In this document: positions 51,130 through 59,198 of the stretch, in pieces
How positions within the stretch are numbered: position 1 is the first letter of the stretch
Layout: every line of letters starts with the position of its first letter
Source: Zoogloeaceae bacterium
Lineage (GTDB): Bacteria > Pseudomonadota > Gammaproteobacteria > Burkholderiales > Rhodocyclaceae
DNA length: 64,000 nt
Assembly (NCBI GenBank): GCA_024235675.1
Contig: JACKLZ010000005.1
Span: forward strand, 248,001 to 312,000
Direction: 5' to 3'
Position numbers and translations under genes: made by a program
The notes under the pieces: generated by a model
What the model was told of the DNA's origin: nothing
The model's database searches: none
Seen by the model: the letters and a program-made list of their open reading frames with translations, nothing else

Positions 51130-52670
51130 GCACGAGCTTCGCATCCGTCCGCGCCACACCGGACCGCCTGACGACATCGGGCGCCTGGCAAGGCCTGTCC
51201 CTGCAGCGCAAGTGTGCCTGTGGCAAGGCGGCCGGTGCCGGCGATGATCACGAAGGCTGCCTGCGGGCGGCTGCGTTCGATCCCCCGGTGCCACTGGCTA
51301 TCGGTAGAATCGACGATCCGCTGGAGCGGGACGCGGACCAGGCCGCAGCGCGGGTGATGAACCGGGCCGAGGGCGATACCGCTTCGGGCACGGCGGCGCC
51401 ACCGGTGATTCGCCGTCGCGCACACGGCACCGCGCGCGACGGCGGCGCTCCGGCCAGTGTCGCGCATACCCTTGGTGCCCCGGGCCGGCCCCTGCCAGCC
51501 CGTACACGCGCCTTCTTCGAACCGCGCTTCGGCCACGACTTCAGTCGGGTGCGTGTCCACGATGACGCGCAGGCGGCCGCGTCGGCGCGCGATGTCTCGG
51601 CCCATGCCTACACCGTCGGTGCCGATGTGGTGTTCGGCCAGGGTCGCTTTGCGCCGGAGACGGGATCCGGCCGCGCGTTGTTGGCGCACGAGTTAGCCCA
51701 TGTGGTGCAGCAATCGGACGGCGGCACGCGACGGGTTTCCCGCCAGCCGGACCCGGACGCATCGACCAGTGACGATGCCTCCTTTGAAGCCTCGATGGCC
51801 GAGGCGAGTTGCGACATTGGCGCGCTGTGCCGACTCAGCCGGCGCGCGCCCGAGGTGGTCAGCCAGGCGCGGCTGATGCGCATCTTCCGCGCCTGTCATC
51901 CCGGCGTGAGCACCGCCGCGCTGGTCGGTGGCAACCCCTGCCTGACACCCAATTTTGGCGCCAGGGCTCGGCCTCGACCGGGGCCGGTGGCGCCCGGTCC
52001 GCGCCGCTCGCCCGGCACCACGCCGGCAACGGGCGGGGCGCCGGCGCCGGCCGCTGGCGGCGGACTGTCGCTGCCCTCGACCACCATCGCCTTCAGTCTC
52101 GGCGCCGCAGCCGTCACCATCGACCTGCCGGCCTCGTTGGCGGTGCGTCTGCCGGTGCCCTTCCGTGGCGCCGAGCGAGTGGTGTTCGCGCTCAATGCCA
52201 GCCCGAGCGAGTTTTCCTTCAGCGTCACCGTCAATGCCGTGCCGCATGTGCGCATCATCGCCCGCGCCAGCATGACGACCGAGGGGCGGGGCGCGGCCGG
52301 GCTGACGGTGCAGACCACGCGCAGGGTATGCCGGGCGGTCGACCCGGCCGCCGCGCGCTCGGCGCTGCAGGCGGCCGGCACGCGGCTGCGCGACGCGATC
52401 CAGGCGGTGCAGACCCCGCCGGCGCCCGACCCCGAGGCCAGCGAGGTGTCCCGCACGCTCGCACCGCAAATGCGCTTTGCCGAGGTGATCGCCGCCATGG
52501 CCAATGTGCATTCCGAGATCGAGCGCGTCGGCGCGCCCTGCCGCGAGGTGCCGGTGGCCGAGTTTGAGTTTGGCGCGCAAGGGCAACTGACCACGCCCGA
52601 CACCCCATCCACACCGGGCACGCTGCCGCCGGCCAGTTTTATCGGCGGCTCACTCCGGTTTCGCTTTTAG
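51126..52670 (+). CDS. DUF4157 eCIS-associated protein 3
   Basis: 514 residues. Shared module again (LQRKCACG near 27, DPLERDADQAAARVM, FFEPRFGHDFSRVRVH, HELAH at 188-192), but the second pair of the zinc ribbon is incomplete: HEGC replaces CEDC. After a Pro/Ala/Gly-rich linker (about 275-310) the tail has beta-strand-like repeats and ends IGGSLRFRF. No enzyme motif is visible. It is overlapped by the previous gene, so all three paralogues form one translational chain. Confidence 0.75.
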   Translation: MSTSFASVRATPDRLTTSGAWQGLSLQRKCACGKAAGAGDDHEGCLRAAAFDPPVPLAIGRIDDPLERDADQAAARVMNRAEGDTASGTAAPPVIRRRAHGTARDGGAPASVAHTLGAPGRPLPARTRAFFEPRFGHDFSRVRVHDDAQAAASARDVSAHAYTVGADVVFGQGRFAPETGSGRALLAHELAHVVQQSDGGTRRVSRQPDPDASTSDDASFEASMAEASCDIGALCRLSRRAPEVVSQARLMRIFRACHPGVSTAALVGGNPCLTPNFGARARPRPGPVAPGPRRSPGTTPATGGAPAPAAGGGLSLPSTTIAFSLGAAAVTIDLPASLAVRLPVPFRGAERVVFALNASPSEFSFSVTVNAVPHVRIIARASMTTEGRGAAGLTVQTTRRVCRAVDPAAARSALQAAGTRLRDAIQAVQTPPAPDPEASEVSRTLAPQMRFAEVIAAMANVHSEIERVGAPCREVPVAEFEFGAQGQLTTPDTPSTPGTLPPASFIGGSLRFRF

Positions 52671-52679
52671 GACATGCTC

Positions 52680-52790
52680 ATGCACAGCGACCACCTATCC
52701 CCTCCCATCGTCAAAGGCTGCATCGCTTTGGTTGGCGCCGTGCGGGGCGGGGCGCGGGATTACCGCTGGCCTGAGGGAGAGACGTCATGA
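52680..52790 (+). pseudogene. 36-codon ORF resembling the N-terminus of the Afp7-like gene
   Basis: Reads MHSDHLSPPIVKGCIALV, then diverges and ends in a TGA that overlaps the subtilase ATG (ATGA). The Afp7-like protein encoded at 55418 starts MSGYSQSPRIVKGGIVLID, so SP-IVKG-I-L is shared at the same distance from the start. It may be a relic of a duplication or insertion that put the protease gene here, or a tiny leader peptide coupled to the protease. ATG 52674 is an in-frame alternative. Confidence 0.35.
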
Positions 52791-55408
52791 CGTATACCTA
52801 TCGCGGTGGCAAGAAGCTCGAACTGGCCAAGCGTCCCGACGCCTTTGTGGCGCGGGCGCTGCCCGAGGCACTGCAGCGTGCCGGCATTGCCGACGATGCC
52901 GAGCAGGTGTCTTCGGCCTCGTCACGGGTGCGTGCGCGGGCGCAGGATCTCGATGCGATGATGGCGCGCTCGCGCTCACTGGGGCCGACGCATCACGCCT
53001 ATCAGATGGCGGATACGGGTGAGGATTTCCTGATCACCGACCGCGTCTTTGTCACCTTCAAGTCGGTGTTGACGAATGATCAGGTGGCCGAGTTTGCGGG
53101 GCGCTACGGCTTGTTGCTGCGCGAGCGCTACACCGAGCGCGACTATCTTTTTCAGCTCACCGAGCACACCGGCCAGAACCCGGTGAAGCTGGTGGTCGAG
53201 CTGACCGAAAACGACCCGCGCGTCGAGCTGGCCGAGAACGACCTCAACTATCTGGTCACCAAGTACGAGCTGTCGCCGCCGAGCGATCCGGACTACGCCA
53301 GCCAGTGGCATCTGCACGGCCATGTCTTTCATCCCGAGGTCGACCCGCGCGCCAATGCGCGCTGCGAGGCGGCGTGGCAGCTGCTCGACAGCTTCGGCAG
53401 CCCGGAGGTGGTGGTGGGGGTGACCGACGACGGCTGCAAGCTCGATCATCCCGACTTCGATTCGCCCGGCAAGTTTGCTGCCTGGGGCTATTTCAGTGGC
53501 ACCCGCCTGGTGACCAGCCGCGATGTCGACGCCCAGCCTGCCGGGATGTACCAGGCTGGCGCCAACCACGGCACCTCCTGCGCCGGTGTCATCGCGGGCG
53601 AGGCAGACGCGGTGCTTACGGTGGGCGCAGCACCCGCATGCCGGCTGCTGCCGATCAAGTGGGAGTCGCAAGGCCCGTCGCTGCTGATCAATGATTCGAA
53701 GATGCTCACCGCGCTCGGTTTTGTTGCCGACAAGGTGGACGTGTTGTCCAATTCCTGGGGCAGCGTGCCGCGCTTCCTGTTTGCCACCGCAGTCATCAAC
53801 CGCCTGTCGCAACTGGCGGTCAGCGGTGGGCGGAACGGGCGCGGCATCCTGTTTCTGTGGGCGGCGGGCAATGAGAACTGCCCGATCCTGCACGAGGCGG
53901 ATGTCGATGTGCCCTATACCCACGGCTGGGAGTTTGCCAACGGCGCATGGCGCTGGGCCGGGCCGGCCAGGACGCGCCGCTTCGTCAACAACATGGTCGA
54001 TGTGCCCGGCCTGATGCATGTGGCGGCGCTGGCCAGCACCGCGCAGCGCAGCCACTATTCCAACTACGGCACCGGCATCGAGATCTGCGCGCCGTCGAGC
54101 AATAGCCACGCCTATTTCCGCATGCAGGTGGCGGGCCGGGGCGTGACCACGGCCACCGGCGAGGCGGGTTTGCTCACACATGACTTTGGCGGCACCTCCA
54201 GCGCCACACCGCTGGTGGCCGGCATTGCCGCGCTGGTGCTGTCGGCTCATCCGGCGCTGAGCGCGATGGAGCTGGGTTCGGTGCTGCGGCGCACGGCGGC
54301 CAAGGATCTCGACACCACGCCCTACCCGCGCACGCCGGCAGCCAACTTCGACCCGACCCCGAGCTGGGATGTGTCGCCCATCGCGCCTTTTGCGAGCGGT
54401 GATTTCACCGACATCGGCCATGCCGATGGCAGCTGGAGCCCGTGGTTCGGCCATGGTCGGGTCGATGCCGAACAGGCGGTGGCCCTGGCACTGCAACTGC
54501 GCGGCGGCGGCGAGGCCCCGGCGCCGGCGCCCGACAATCGCTGGACGTCGCGCCCCGGCGTTGCCATCCCCGACAACCGCCCCGGCGGCATCGTCGATGT
54601 GGTGCAGGTGGACACGGCTGGCCAGGTCAGTTTCGTGCGCGTGTCGGTGGATATCCGCCACTCCTACATCGGCGATCTGGTGGTGTCGCTGAGTGCGCCC
54701 TCGGGGCATGAGGTGGTGTTGCATGATCGTGCCGGCGGCGGCCGCGACGATCTGGCCGTGACCTGGGAGGCGCTCTCGCTGCCGGCCTTGCGCGGCTTTG
54801 AAGGCGAGGAGGCGGCCGGGCCATGGACGCTGTCGGTGCGCGACGAGGCGGCGGTGGACACCGGCCGGCTCGAAGAATGGTCGCTCGAACTCGGTGTGCT
54901 CGTGCCGCCGCGCACCGTTTTTGTCGAAGACGCGCCGGGCGCGTCGATTCCCGACAACCGCGTGGCCGGCATCACGCGCACCCTGGCAGTGACCGAGGTG
55001 GGGCAGATCGCGGCCATCGAGGTGGCGGTCGATATCACCCACACCTATATCGGCGATTTGCGCGTCACCCTGCACTCGCCGGGCGGCACCGCGGTGGTGC
55101 TGCACAACCGCAGCGGCGGCGGTACTGACAACTTGCGCGCGCAGTTTGTTTCGGCCGATGTGGCCGTGCTGCAGGCGCTGGCCGGCGAGCCCTGCGCGGG
55201 CAAATGGAAGTTGCAGGTGCAGGATCTGGCGGCGCGCGATGTCGGCAAGCTCAATCGCTGGTCGCTCGACATCACTTTGCAGGCCGCCGCGCCCGCCACG
55301 GCGCGGCCAAAGAAGAAGGCTGCCAGCAAGGCCAAGGCGCCGGCCAGGGCATCCACCGCTCGCGCCAAGGCGGCCAAGCCGAAGCGCGCCAAGGCGAAGG
55401 CCAAATAG
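52787..55408 (+). CDS. Subtilisin-like protease with two P-domains, in the eCIS operon
   Basis: 873 residues. An inhibitor-like N-terminal part (about 60-165) is followed by an S8 catalytic domain with Asp214 (VTDDGCKLDHPDF), His261 (NHGTSCAG) and Ser471 (GGTSSATPL). Then come two proprotein-convertase P-domains (about 580-710 and 715-835), each with SIPDNR or AIPDNR starts and IGDL motifs. A highly basic Lys/Ala tail ends the chain. There is no signal peptide. Placement between DUF4157 genes and baseplate genes suggests cargo or a maturation protease; both are inference. Confidence 0.85.
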   Translation: MTYTYRGGKKLELAKRPDAFVARALPEALQRAGIADDAEQVSSASSRVRARAQDLDAMMARSRSLGPTHHAYQMADTGEDFLITDRVFVTFKSVLTNDQVAEFAGRYGLLLRERYTERDYLFQLTEHTGQNPVKLVVELTENDPRVELAENDLNYLVTKYELSPPSDPDYASQWHLHGHVFHPEVDPRANARCEAAWQLLDSFGSPEVVVGVTDDGCKLDHPDFDSPGKFAAWGYFSGTRLVTSRDVDAQPAGMYQAGANHGTSCAGVIAGEADAVLTVGAAPACRLLPIKWESQGPSLLINDSKMLTALGFVADKVDVLSNSWGSVPRFLFATAVINRLSQLAVSGGRNGRGILFLWAAGNENCPILHEADVDVPYTHGWEFANGAWRWAGPARTRRFVNNMVDVPGLMHVAALASTAQRSHYSNYGTGIEICAPSSNSHAYFRMQVAGRGVTTATGEAGLLTHDFGGTSSATPLVAGIAALVLSAHPALSAMELGSVLRRTAAKDLDTTPYPRTPAANFDPTPSWDVSPIAPFASGDFTDIGHADGSWSPWFGHGRVDAEQAVALALQLRGGGEAPAPAPDNRWTSRPGVAIPDNRPGGIVDVVQVDTAGQVSFVRVSVDIRHSYIGDLVVSLSAPSGHEVVLHDRAGGGRDDLAVTWEALSLPALRGFEGEEAAGPWTLSVRDEAAVDTGRLEEWSLELGVLVPPRTVFVEDAPGASIPDNRVAGITRTLAVTEVGQIAAIEVAVDITHTYIGDLRVTLHSPGGTAVVLHNRSGGGTDNLRAQFVSADVAVLQALAGEPCAGKWKLQVQDLAARDVGKLNRWSLDITLQAAAPATARPKKKAASKAKAPARASTARAKAAKPKRAKAKAK

Positions 55409-55417
55409 GAACCCATC

Positions 55418-56074
55418 ATGAGCGGCTATAGCCAGTCCCCCCGTATCGTCAAAGGCGGCATCGTGCTGATCGACCCGGCCTCGGCGCAGGTGCGCCGGGT
55501 GATCGCGCTGCAGTACAACCCCGAAAAACTCTCGCGTAGCCTGCAGGTGCAAGGCGCCGGCGAGGGGGCGGATCGCTCCGAGGCGCTGCGGCTGAAGGGG
55601 CCGGCGATCGAGACCTTCCGGCTGGAGGCCGACATCGACGCGGCCGATCAGCTCGAATTCCCCGACCAGCACGCCAACGTGGTCGCCGCCGGCATCGCGC
55701 CGCAGCTGGCGGTGCTCGAGTCGCTGGTCAATCCGAGCGCGACGGCCCTGCTCGCCGGCAAGGCGCTGGCGGCGGCGGGCACGCTGGAGATCGCACCCAT
55801 GGAGTCGGCGCTGGCGCTGTTTGTGTGGGGCGCGCAGCGCATCGCGCCGGTGCGGGTGACCGAGTTTTCCATTTCTGAAGAAGCCTTCGACCCCGCGCTC
55901 AACCCGATCAACGCCAAGGTCAATCTGAGCCTGCGTGTGCTGTCCATCGACGATCTGGGCTTCGATCACAAGGGCGGCGGGCTGTTCATGGCCTATCTGC
56001 AATCGCGCGAAAAACTGGCGGCGAAGGCGGCGACTTTCGGCTTTGACGCGCTGGGCATCGGAGGTTTGCCATGA
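55418..56074 (+). CDS. Afp7-like baseplate/tube-connector protein
   Basis: 218 residues. RIVKGGIVLIDPASAQVRRVIALQYNPEKLSRSLQVQG is the N-terminal signature of the eCIS Afp7/Pvc7 family (tube-initiator/LysM-partner protein). The rest (ESALALFVWGAQRIAPVRVTEFSISEEAFDPALNPINAKVNLSLRVL) supports it. It starts 9 bp after the protease gene and overlaps the LysM gene by 4 bp. Confidence 0.85.
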   Translation: MSGYSQSPRIVKGGIVLIDPASAQVRRVIALQYNPEKLSRSLQVQGAGEGADRSEALRLKGPAIETFRLEADIDAADQLEFPDQHANVVAAGIAPQLAVLESLVNPSATALLAGKALAAAGTLEIAPMESALALFVWGAQRIAPVRVTEFSISEEAFDPALNPINAKVNLSLRVLSIDDLGFDHKGGGLFMAYLQSREKLAAKAATFGFDALGIGGLP

Positions 56075-56433
56075 CAGATCCGCTCAAGGCCTTCATGCAG
56101 GCCAACGCCCTCACCGCGCCGGCCTTTGCGCCCGACAGCCGCTACCACGGCCTCGACACCGCGCAATGGACGCGGCCCGACGGCGAGGCGGTGACCTATG
56201 TGCGCCGTCGCTTCATTCCGCCGCCCGACAACTTCGCGACCTTGCAGGAGCACCGCGTGGAGAGCGGCGACCGGCTCGATAACCTCGCCGCCAAATACGT
56301 CGGCGACCCGCAGCAATACTGGCGCCTGTGCGACGGCAACGGCGCGGTGCGCCCGGCCGACCTGACCGACACCGTCGGCCGTCGCCTGCGCATCACGCTG
56401 CCCGAAGGCGTGCCGGGAGGTGATGGTGAGTAG
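56071..56433 (+). CDS. LysM-like baseplate protein
   Basis: 120 residues. The C-terminal half is a LysM-like repeat: HRVESGDRLDNLAAKYVGDPQQYWRLCDGNG, then LRITLPEG. The N-terminal half has FIPPPDNFATLQEH. In eCIS and phage tails such small proteins sit beside Afp7 and the gpD/gp27 hub. The name LysM is by similarity only; it need not bind peptidoglycan. Confidence 0.8.
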   Translation: MTDPLKAFMQANALTAPAFAPDSRYHGLDTAQWTRPDGEAVTYVRRRFIPPPDNFATLQEHRVESGDRLDNLAAKYVGDPQQYWRLCDGNGAVRPADLTDTVGRRLRITLPEGVPGGDGE

Positions 56434-57568
56434 CAGCGCCGTTCATCTCTCCTTGCTGATCGGCCCGGTGATCCCGATCCCGGTGCCGGCGATGATGATC
56501 GACGCGCTCGAGTCGGTCACCGCCACCACCTCGGCTGGCGCGGCCAGCGGCTTTCAGTTGCGCTTCAAGGTCAACAGCAAGTCGGAGCTGAACACCATTT
56601 TCCTGATCGCCGTGGGGCAGAACACCTCGGCCGGCACGCCGCCGTTGCGCGTGGTGCTGATCGTCACCCTGGGCGGGCGGCCACAGCCGCTGTTCGACGG
56701 CGTGGTCACCAATGTCGAGGTACAGGCCGGCTCGCAAGGCCAGCCGGGCAGCATTACCGTGACAGGCGAGGATCTGTCCAAGGTGATGGACATGATCGAC
56801 TTCTCCGGTCTGCCCTATCCGGCCATGCCGCTGGAGGCGCGATTTGCACTCATCTGCGCCAAATATGCCGCCTTCGGCATCATTCCGCTGCCAATCCCGG
56901 CCTTTTTTCCCGATGTGCCGATTCCCATTCAGCGCATTCCGGCGCAGCAGGGCACCGACCTGGCCTACATCCAGCAGATGGCCGAGGAGGTCGGCCATGT
57001 GTTCTACATCGAGCCGGGCGAGGTGCCGCTGACCAACATCGCCTACTTCGGGCCGGAGATCAAAGTCGGCCCGCCGCAGCCGGCGCTCAACATCGACATG
57101 GACGCCCATACCAATGTCGAGTCGCTCAATTTCAGCTTCGACCCGACCAAGGGCGTGTTGCCCATCGTCTTCATCCAGAACCAGATGACGCGGGTGCCCA
57201 TCCCGATCCCGATTCCCAACCTCAACCCGCTGCAACCGCCGCTGGGTCTGCTGAGCACGCCGCTGGCCAACATCAAGATGATGAAGGACACCGCCAGCAT
57301 GAACCCCATGCAGGCCATCTCGCGCGGGCTGGCCGAGGCCAAGAAATCGCAGGATTCGGTGAGCGGCTCCGGCTCGCTCGACGTGTTGCGCTACGGCCGC
57401 ATGCTCAAGGCCCGCAAGCTGGTCGGCGTGCGCGGCGCCGGCATCGCCTACGACGGGCTGTACTACGTGAGCAGCGTCACCAGCACGCTCAAGCGCGGCG
57501 AGTTCAAGCAGAGCTTCAACCTGACGCGTAACGGCCTCATTTCCATCACACCGACGGTGCCGGCATGA
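56423..57568 (+). CDS. gpD/gp27-like hub protein (Afp8 N-terminal part)
   Basis: 381 residues from ATG 56423 (GTG 56420 and GTG 56426 are alternatives; GGGAGG spacing favours 56426). FQLRFKVNSKSELNTIFLI and LFDGVVTNVEVQAGSQGQPGSITVTGEDLSKVMDMID match the gpD/gp27 late control fold. Later, IQRIPAQQGTDLAYIQQMAEEVGHVFYIEPGE and a proline-rich hub follow. It forms the trimeric base on which the spike stands. Overlaps the LysM gene by 11 bp. Confidence 0.85.
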   Translation: MVSSSAVHLSLLIGPVIPIPVPAMMIDALESVTATTSAGAASGFQLRFKVNSKSELNTIFLIAVGQNTSAGTPPLRVVLIVTLGGRPQPLFDGVVTNVEVQAGSQGQPGSITVTGEDLSKVMDMIDFSGLPYPAMPLEARFALICAKYAAFGIIPLPIPAFFPDVPIPIQRIPAQQGTDLAYIQQMAEEVGHVFYIEPGEVPLTNIAYFGPEIKVGPPQPALNIDMDAHTNVESLNFSFDPTKGVLPIVFIQNQMTRVPIPIPIPNLNPLQPPLGLLSTPLANIKMMKDTASMNPMQAISRGLAEAKKSQDSVSGSGSLDVLRYGRMLKARKLVGVRGAGIAYDGLYYVSSVTSTLKRGEFKQSFNLTRNGLISITPTVPA

Positions 57569-57591
57569 GATACGACCGCTTCCCGTTTTCG

Positions 57592-57722
57592 CGTAGCCCG
57601 GATGCAGGCCGCAGGCCGGAATCCGGGGCCGGTGTGGCGATCGGGAAGGCTTTTGGGATGCGGGGCGGTGTGCCCGATCGGGCCGATGCCCCCGGATTCC
57701 GCTGCGCTGCATCCGGGCTACG
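57592..57722. repeat. Extragenic inverted repeat (REP/BIME-like)
   Basis: Left arm CGTAGCCCGGATGCAGG ... AATCCGGGG (57592-57628) pairs with CCCCGGATTCC ... GCATCCGGGCTACG (57690-57722). Inside, CGATCGGG and CCCGATCG form a nested pair. The pattern is a common proteobacterial extragenic repeat. It interrupts the otherwise overlapping injection-system genes. Confidence 0.75.
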
Positions 57723-57760
57723 TCTGCCGACCCAACACGCATTGCCGACGAGGAGGGCAC

Positions 57761-58270
57761 ATGACTGAAAAGTTTTTCGGTAAATATCGCGGCCGCGTCG
57801 TGACCAATATCGACCCCATGCAGGAGGGGCGGCTCTTCGTCGAGGTGCTCGACATCAATGGTGTGATCCCCTCCGCCTGGGCCATGCCCTGCGTGCCGGT
57901 GGCCGGCACCCAGAACGGCATGTTCGCGTTGCCGGAGCCGAATTCGGGCGTATGGATCGAGTTTGAGCAGGGCAATCCCGAGAAGCCGATCTGGGTCGGG
58001 TGCTACTGGGGCAGCGCCGCCGAGGTGCCCGCGCTCGCCCGCGCGACCCTGCCGCCTTTCCAGGCCATCACCTTTCAGACGCTCGCGCAGAACGGTCTGA
58101 CCATCTCCGATACGCCCGGCCCCACCGGCGGCATCATGCTCAAGAGCGCCACCGGCGCCACGCTGATCGTGAACGACACCGGCATCTACATCCAGAACGG
58201 CAAGGGCGCGATGATCACGCTGGTCGGCCCGACCGTGACGATCAACAACGGCGCGTTGACGGTGGTGTGA
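57761..58270 (+). CDS. gpV/gp5-like spike protein
   Basis: 169 residues. The N-terminal OB-fold region reads FGKYRGRVVTNIDPMQEGRLFVEVLD and the middle has NSGVWIEFEQGNPEKPIWVGCYWG. The C-terminus (GPTGGIMLKSATGATLIVNDTGIYIQNGKGAMITL) has the repeats of a beta-helical spike. It sits between the hub and the PAAR tip in the particle. GAGGAGG precedes the ATG. Confidence 0.9.
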   Translation: MTEKFFGKYRGRVVTNIDPMQEGRLFVEVLDINGVIPSAWAMPCVPVAGTQNGMFALPEPNSGVWIEFEQGNPEKPIWVGCYWGSAAEVPALARATLPPFQAITFQTLAQNGLTISDTPGPTGGIMLKSATGATLIVNDTGIYIQNGKGAMITLVGPTVTINNGALTVV

Positions 58271-58343
58271 TGAATATTCTGGCCCCCATACCCGTTTGGC
58301 TCGTCGTCCCCCGAGGAGGCGAATCCTTTCTTGGCGCGGATCA

Positions 58344-58434
58344 CGTAGGCTGGGTTGAGCGTAGCGAAGCCCAACAAGCAATGTGCCAGTCCGATACGCC
58401 GGATGTTGGGCTTCCTTCGTCAGCCCAACCTACG
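58344..58434. repeat. ~90-bp extragenic repeat, copy 1 (inverted relative to copy 2)
   Basis: Starts CGTAGGCTGGGTTGAGC and ends CAGCCCAACCTACG, itself an imperfect palindrome with CCCAACA/TGTTGGG inside. Its reverse complement matches 58987-59076 at about 86 of 90 positions. Confidence 0.9.
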
Positions 58435-58460
58435 CTTCACAGGGGCATTCCGCCCGCCCG

Positions 58461-58523
58461 CCGGGCCGCCCCAAGGGCGGGCAGCCCCCTCGGGGGGCAG
58501 CGAGCAAAGCGAGCGTGGGGGCC
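58461..58523. repeat. GC-rich direct repeat, copy A
   Basis: 63 bp starting CCGGGCCGCCCCAAGGGCGG and ending GCGTGGGGGCC. The same unit recurs 12 bp later. Contains hairpin-forming CCGCCC...GGGCGG and CCCCCTCGGGGGG. Confidence 0.85.
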
Positions 58524-58535
58524 TTCCCCTCTCCG

Positions 58536-58600
58536 CCGGGCCGCCCCAAGGGCGGGCGCGGCCCCCTCGGGGGGCAGCGAACGAAGTGAGCGTGGGGGCC
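58536..58600. repeat. GC-rich direct repeat, copy B
   Basis: 65 bp, same start and end as copy A with a two-base insertion and AACGAAGTGAGC in place of AGCAAAGCGAGC. It ends 6 bp before the PAAR gene start, so it covers the place where a ribosome binding site should be. Confidence 0.85.
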
Positions 58601-58606
58601 CTTAAG

Positions 58607-58927
58607 ATGCCCGGCCCCCTCCTCCATGTCGGTGCCACGGTGCTGTGCGCCCACGGCGGCAGCGCGACGCCGACGGCGCCGAATCCGCGGGTGCTGGTCA
58701 GTGGTCAGCCGACGGTGCTGATGACCGCGCCTTACGTGGTAGCCGGCTGCCCCTTCAATGTCTCCGGCAGCCCGGTGCCCTGCGTGACCGGGCAGTGGGT
58801 GGTTGCCGCGACACGCGTGATGTCCAACGGCCAGCCGCTGGTTCTGATGGACAGCCAGGCGGTGTGTGCGCCCAACGGTACGCCGCTGCTGCCGGTGGCG
58901 GCGCAGACGCGGGTGATCGGGAGTTGA
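58607..58927 (+). CDS. PAAR-like spike-tip protein
   Basis: 106 residues: LLHVGATVLCAHGG, VLMTAPYVVAGCPFNVSGSPVPC and VATRVMSNGQPLVLMDSQAVC. This is the PAAR-like family of eCIS (Afp10-type), a cone with a metal site that sharpens the spike. Four Cys may support metal binding. The ATG 58607 is forced by the start of homology, but no Shine-Dalgarno is visible because repeats lie directly upstream, so translation may be weak. Confidence 0.85.
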   Translation: MPGPLLHVGATVLCAHGGSATPTAPNPRVLVSGQPTVLMTAPYVVAGCPFNVSGSPVPCVTGQWVVAATRVMSNGQPLVLMDSQAVCAPNGTPLLPVAAQTRVIGS

Positions 58928-58986
58928 TGATGACGAGAACGATCCTTCTCGACGCAGAGCGCGGCATCAAAGGCGGGCGCGGTTTT

Positions 58987-59076
58987 GTAGGTTGGGCTGA
59001 CGCAGGAAGCCCAACATCCGGCGTATCGGACTGGCACATCGCTTGTTGGGCTTCGCTGCGCTCAACCCAACCTACG
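58987..59076. repeat. ~90-bp extragenic repeat, copy 2 (inverted relative to copy 1)
   Basis: Starts GTAGGTTGGGCTGACG and ends CAACCCAACCTACG. Together with copy 1 it brackets the PAAR gene, 552 bp apart, in opposite orientation. Confidence 0.9.
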
Positions 59077-59117
59077 CCCGCTACCCCGGTTCGACGGCCG
59101 CGCGCGATCCACCGCAG

Positions 59118-59164
59118 GGCGGGATTCATCCCGCCGCGACGGTCGTGGCCGGTTGAAACCGGCC
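59118..59164. repeat. Two short extragenic hairpins
   Basis: GGCGGGA-TTCA-TCCCGCC (59118-59135) and GGCCGGTT-GA-AACCGGCC (59147-59164), followed by CTACG. This is another repeat type of the kind found between proteobacterial genes. It sits in the 271-bp gap before the gp25 gene. Confidence 0.7.
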
Positions 59165-59198
59165 CTACGTTCGACGAACAGGCTCAGGGGGATATCCC

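Noticed and set aside
57565..57768. 67-codon ORF between hub and spike genes
   Set aside because: It lies wholly within the inverted repeat and has an Arg/Pro-rich composition typical of translated GC-rich repeats.
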